NCBI RefSeq assembly: GCF_907165205.1
Contig: NC_058197.1
Span: 18,127,766 to 18,191,765, forward strand
Source: Coccinella septempunctata
Taxonomy: Eukaryota; Arthropoda; Insecta; Coleoptera; Coccinellidae
Reading direction: 5' to 3'
DNA length: 64,000 bases
In this document: positions 63,828 through 64,000 of the stretch, piece after piece
Layout of the letters: each line of letters opens with the position of its first letter
Numbering within the stretch: position 1 is the first letter of the stretch
Translations under genes and position numbers: made by a program
The notes under the pieces: generated by a model
The model's database searches: none
What the model was told of the DNA's origin: nothing
The model's input: only the letters and a program-made list of their open reading frames with translations

Positions 63828-64000
63828 CTGAAAAATAATACCTAGTTCAAGAACTAGAAGAATGAATGAATTTCTTATCTTTTATTGGGATAGACAGATA
63901 AGAATGAAGGAATTTAAGCTATTCAAATATTGATTTGAACGTTTGTTCCATCAAACTGATACAGCATTATATTTGAGTAGAATACTCGAATGTTATTTTC
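63828..64000. other. 5' intron of spermidine synthase, cut by the window edge
   Basis: Follows (on the minus strand, precedes) the TTTTTCAG acceptor at 63828. AT-rich with no exon seen; the first exon lies beyond the window. Confidence 0.5.

Overview
This is a eukaryotic, AT-rich window with intron-containing genes. The gene set (single UNC-45, an LPP/TRIP6-type zyxin, an ANKRD50-like protein, a GT92 glycosyltransferase) and the many 45-80 base introns fit an insect. A beetle is my best guess, but nothing in the sequence fixes the order.

The left part, 1-27.7 kb, has no gene I can support. It holds a decayed non-LTR reverse transcriptase (about 361-1287), a 494-base satellite (array 1, 8.8-10.9 kb), a 23-base minisatellite (12.5-14.0 kb), two arrays of a ~55-base satellite (16.6-17.7 and 19.35-21.4 kb), a second retroelement scrap (22.4 kb) and a second 494-base array (23.0-26.6 kb).

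The right part, 27.7-64 kb, is gene-dense. In order: a GT92 glycosyltransferase (+, 27718-29355, one coding exon); a four-exon paraxis/scleraxis-type bHLH factor (-, 30246-31467) whose exons are too short to stand out as long open frames; an ANKRD50-like NACHT/ankyrin protein (+, 34243-39620, 14 coding exons); choline kinase (+, 43044-54567, 6 exons); a zyxin/LPP-like LIM protein (-, 55797-58390, 10 exons); UNC-45 (+, 59033-62199, 8 exons); and spermidine synthase (-, 62765-63815, 4 coding exons, 5' end outside). All exon phases were checked by hand and every joined frame stays open. GT92/bHLH and choline kinase/zyxin are convergent pairs; bHLH/ANKRD50 and zyxin/UNC-45 are divergent pairs.

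The genes do not form one pathway. ANKRD50 (endosomal recycling), the zyxin-like protein (adhesion and actin) and UNC-45 (myosin chaperone) are all cytoskeleton or trafficking factors. Choline kinase and spermidine synthase are housekeeping metabolism. The most unusual structural feature is choline kinase intron 4, which is almost entirely a seven-copy array of the same 494-base satellite found in the two intergenic arrays. I saw no CRISPR, operon, rRNA or convincing tRNA, and no clear candidate for a new multi-gene system.
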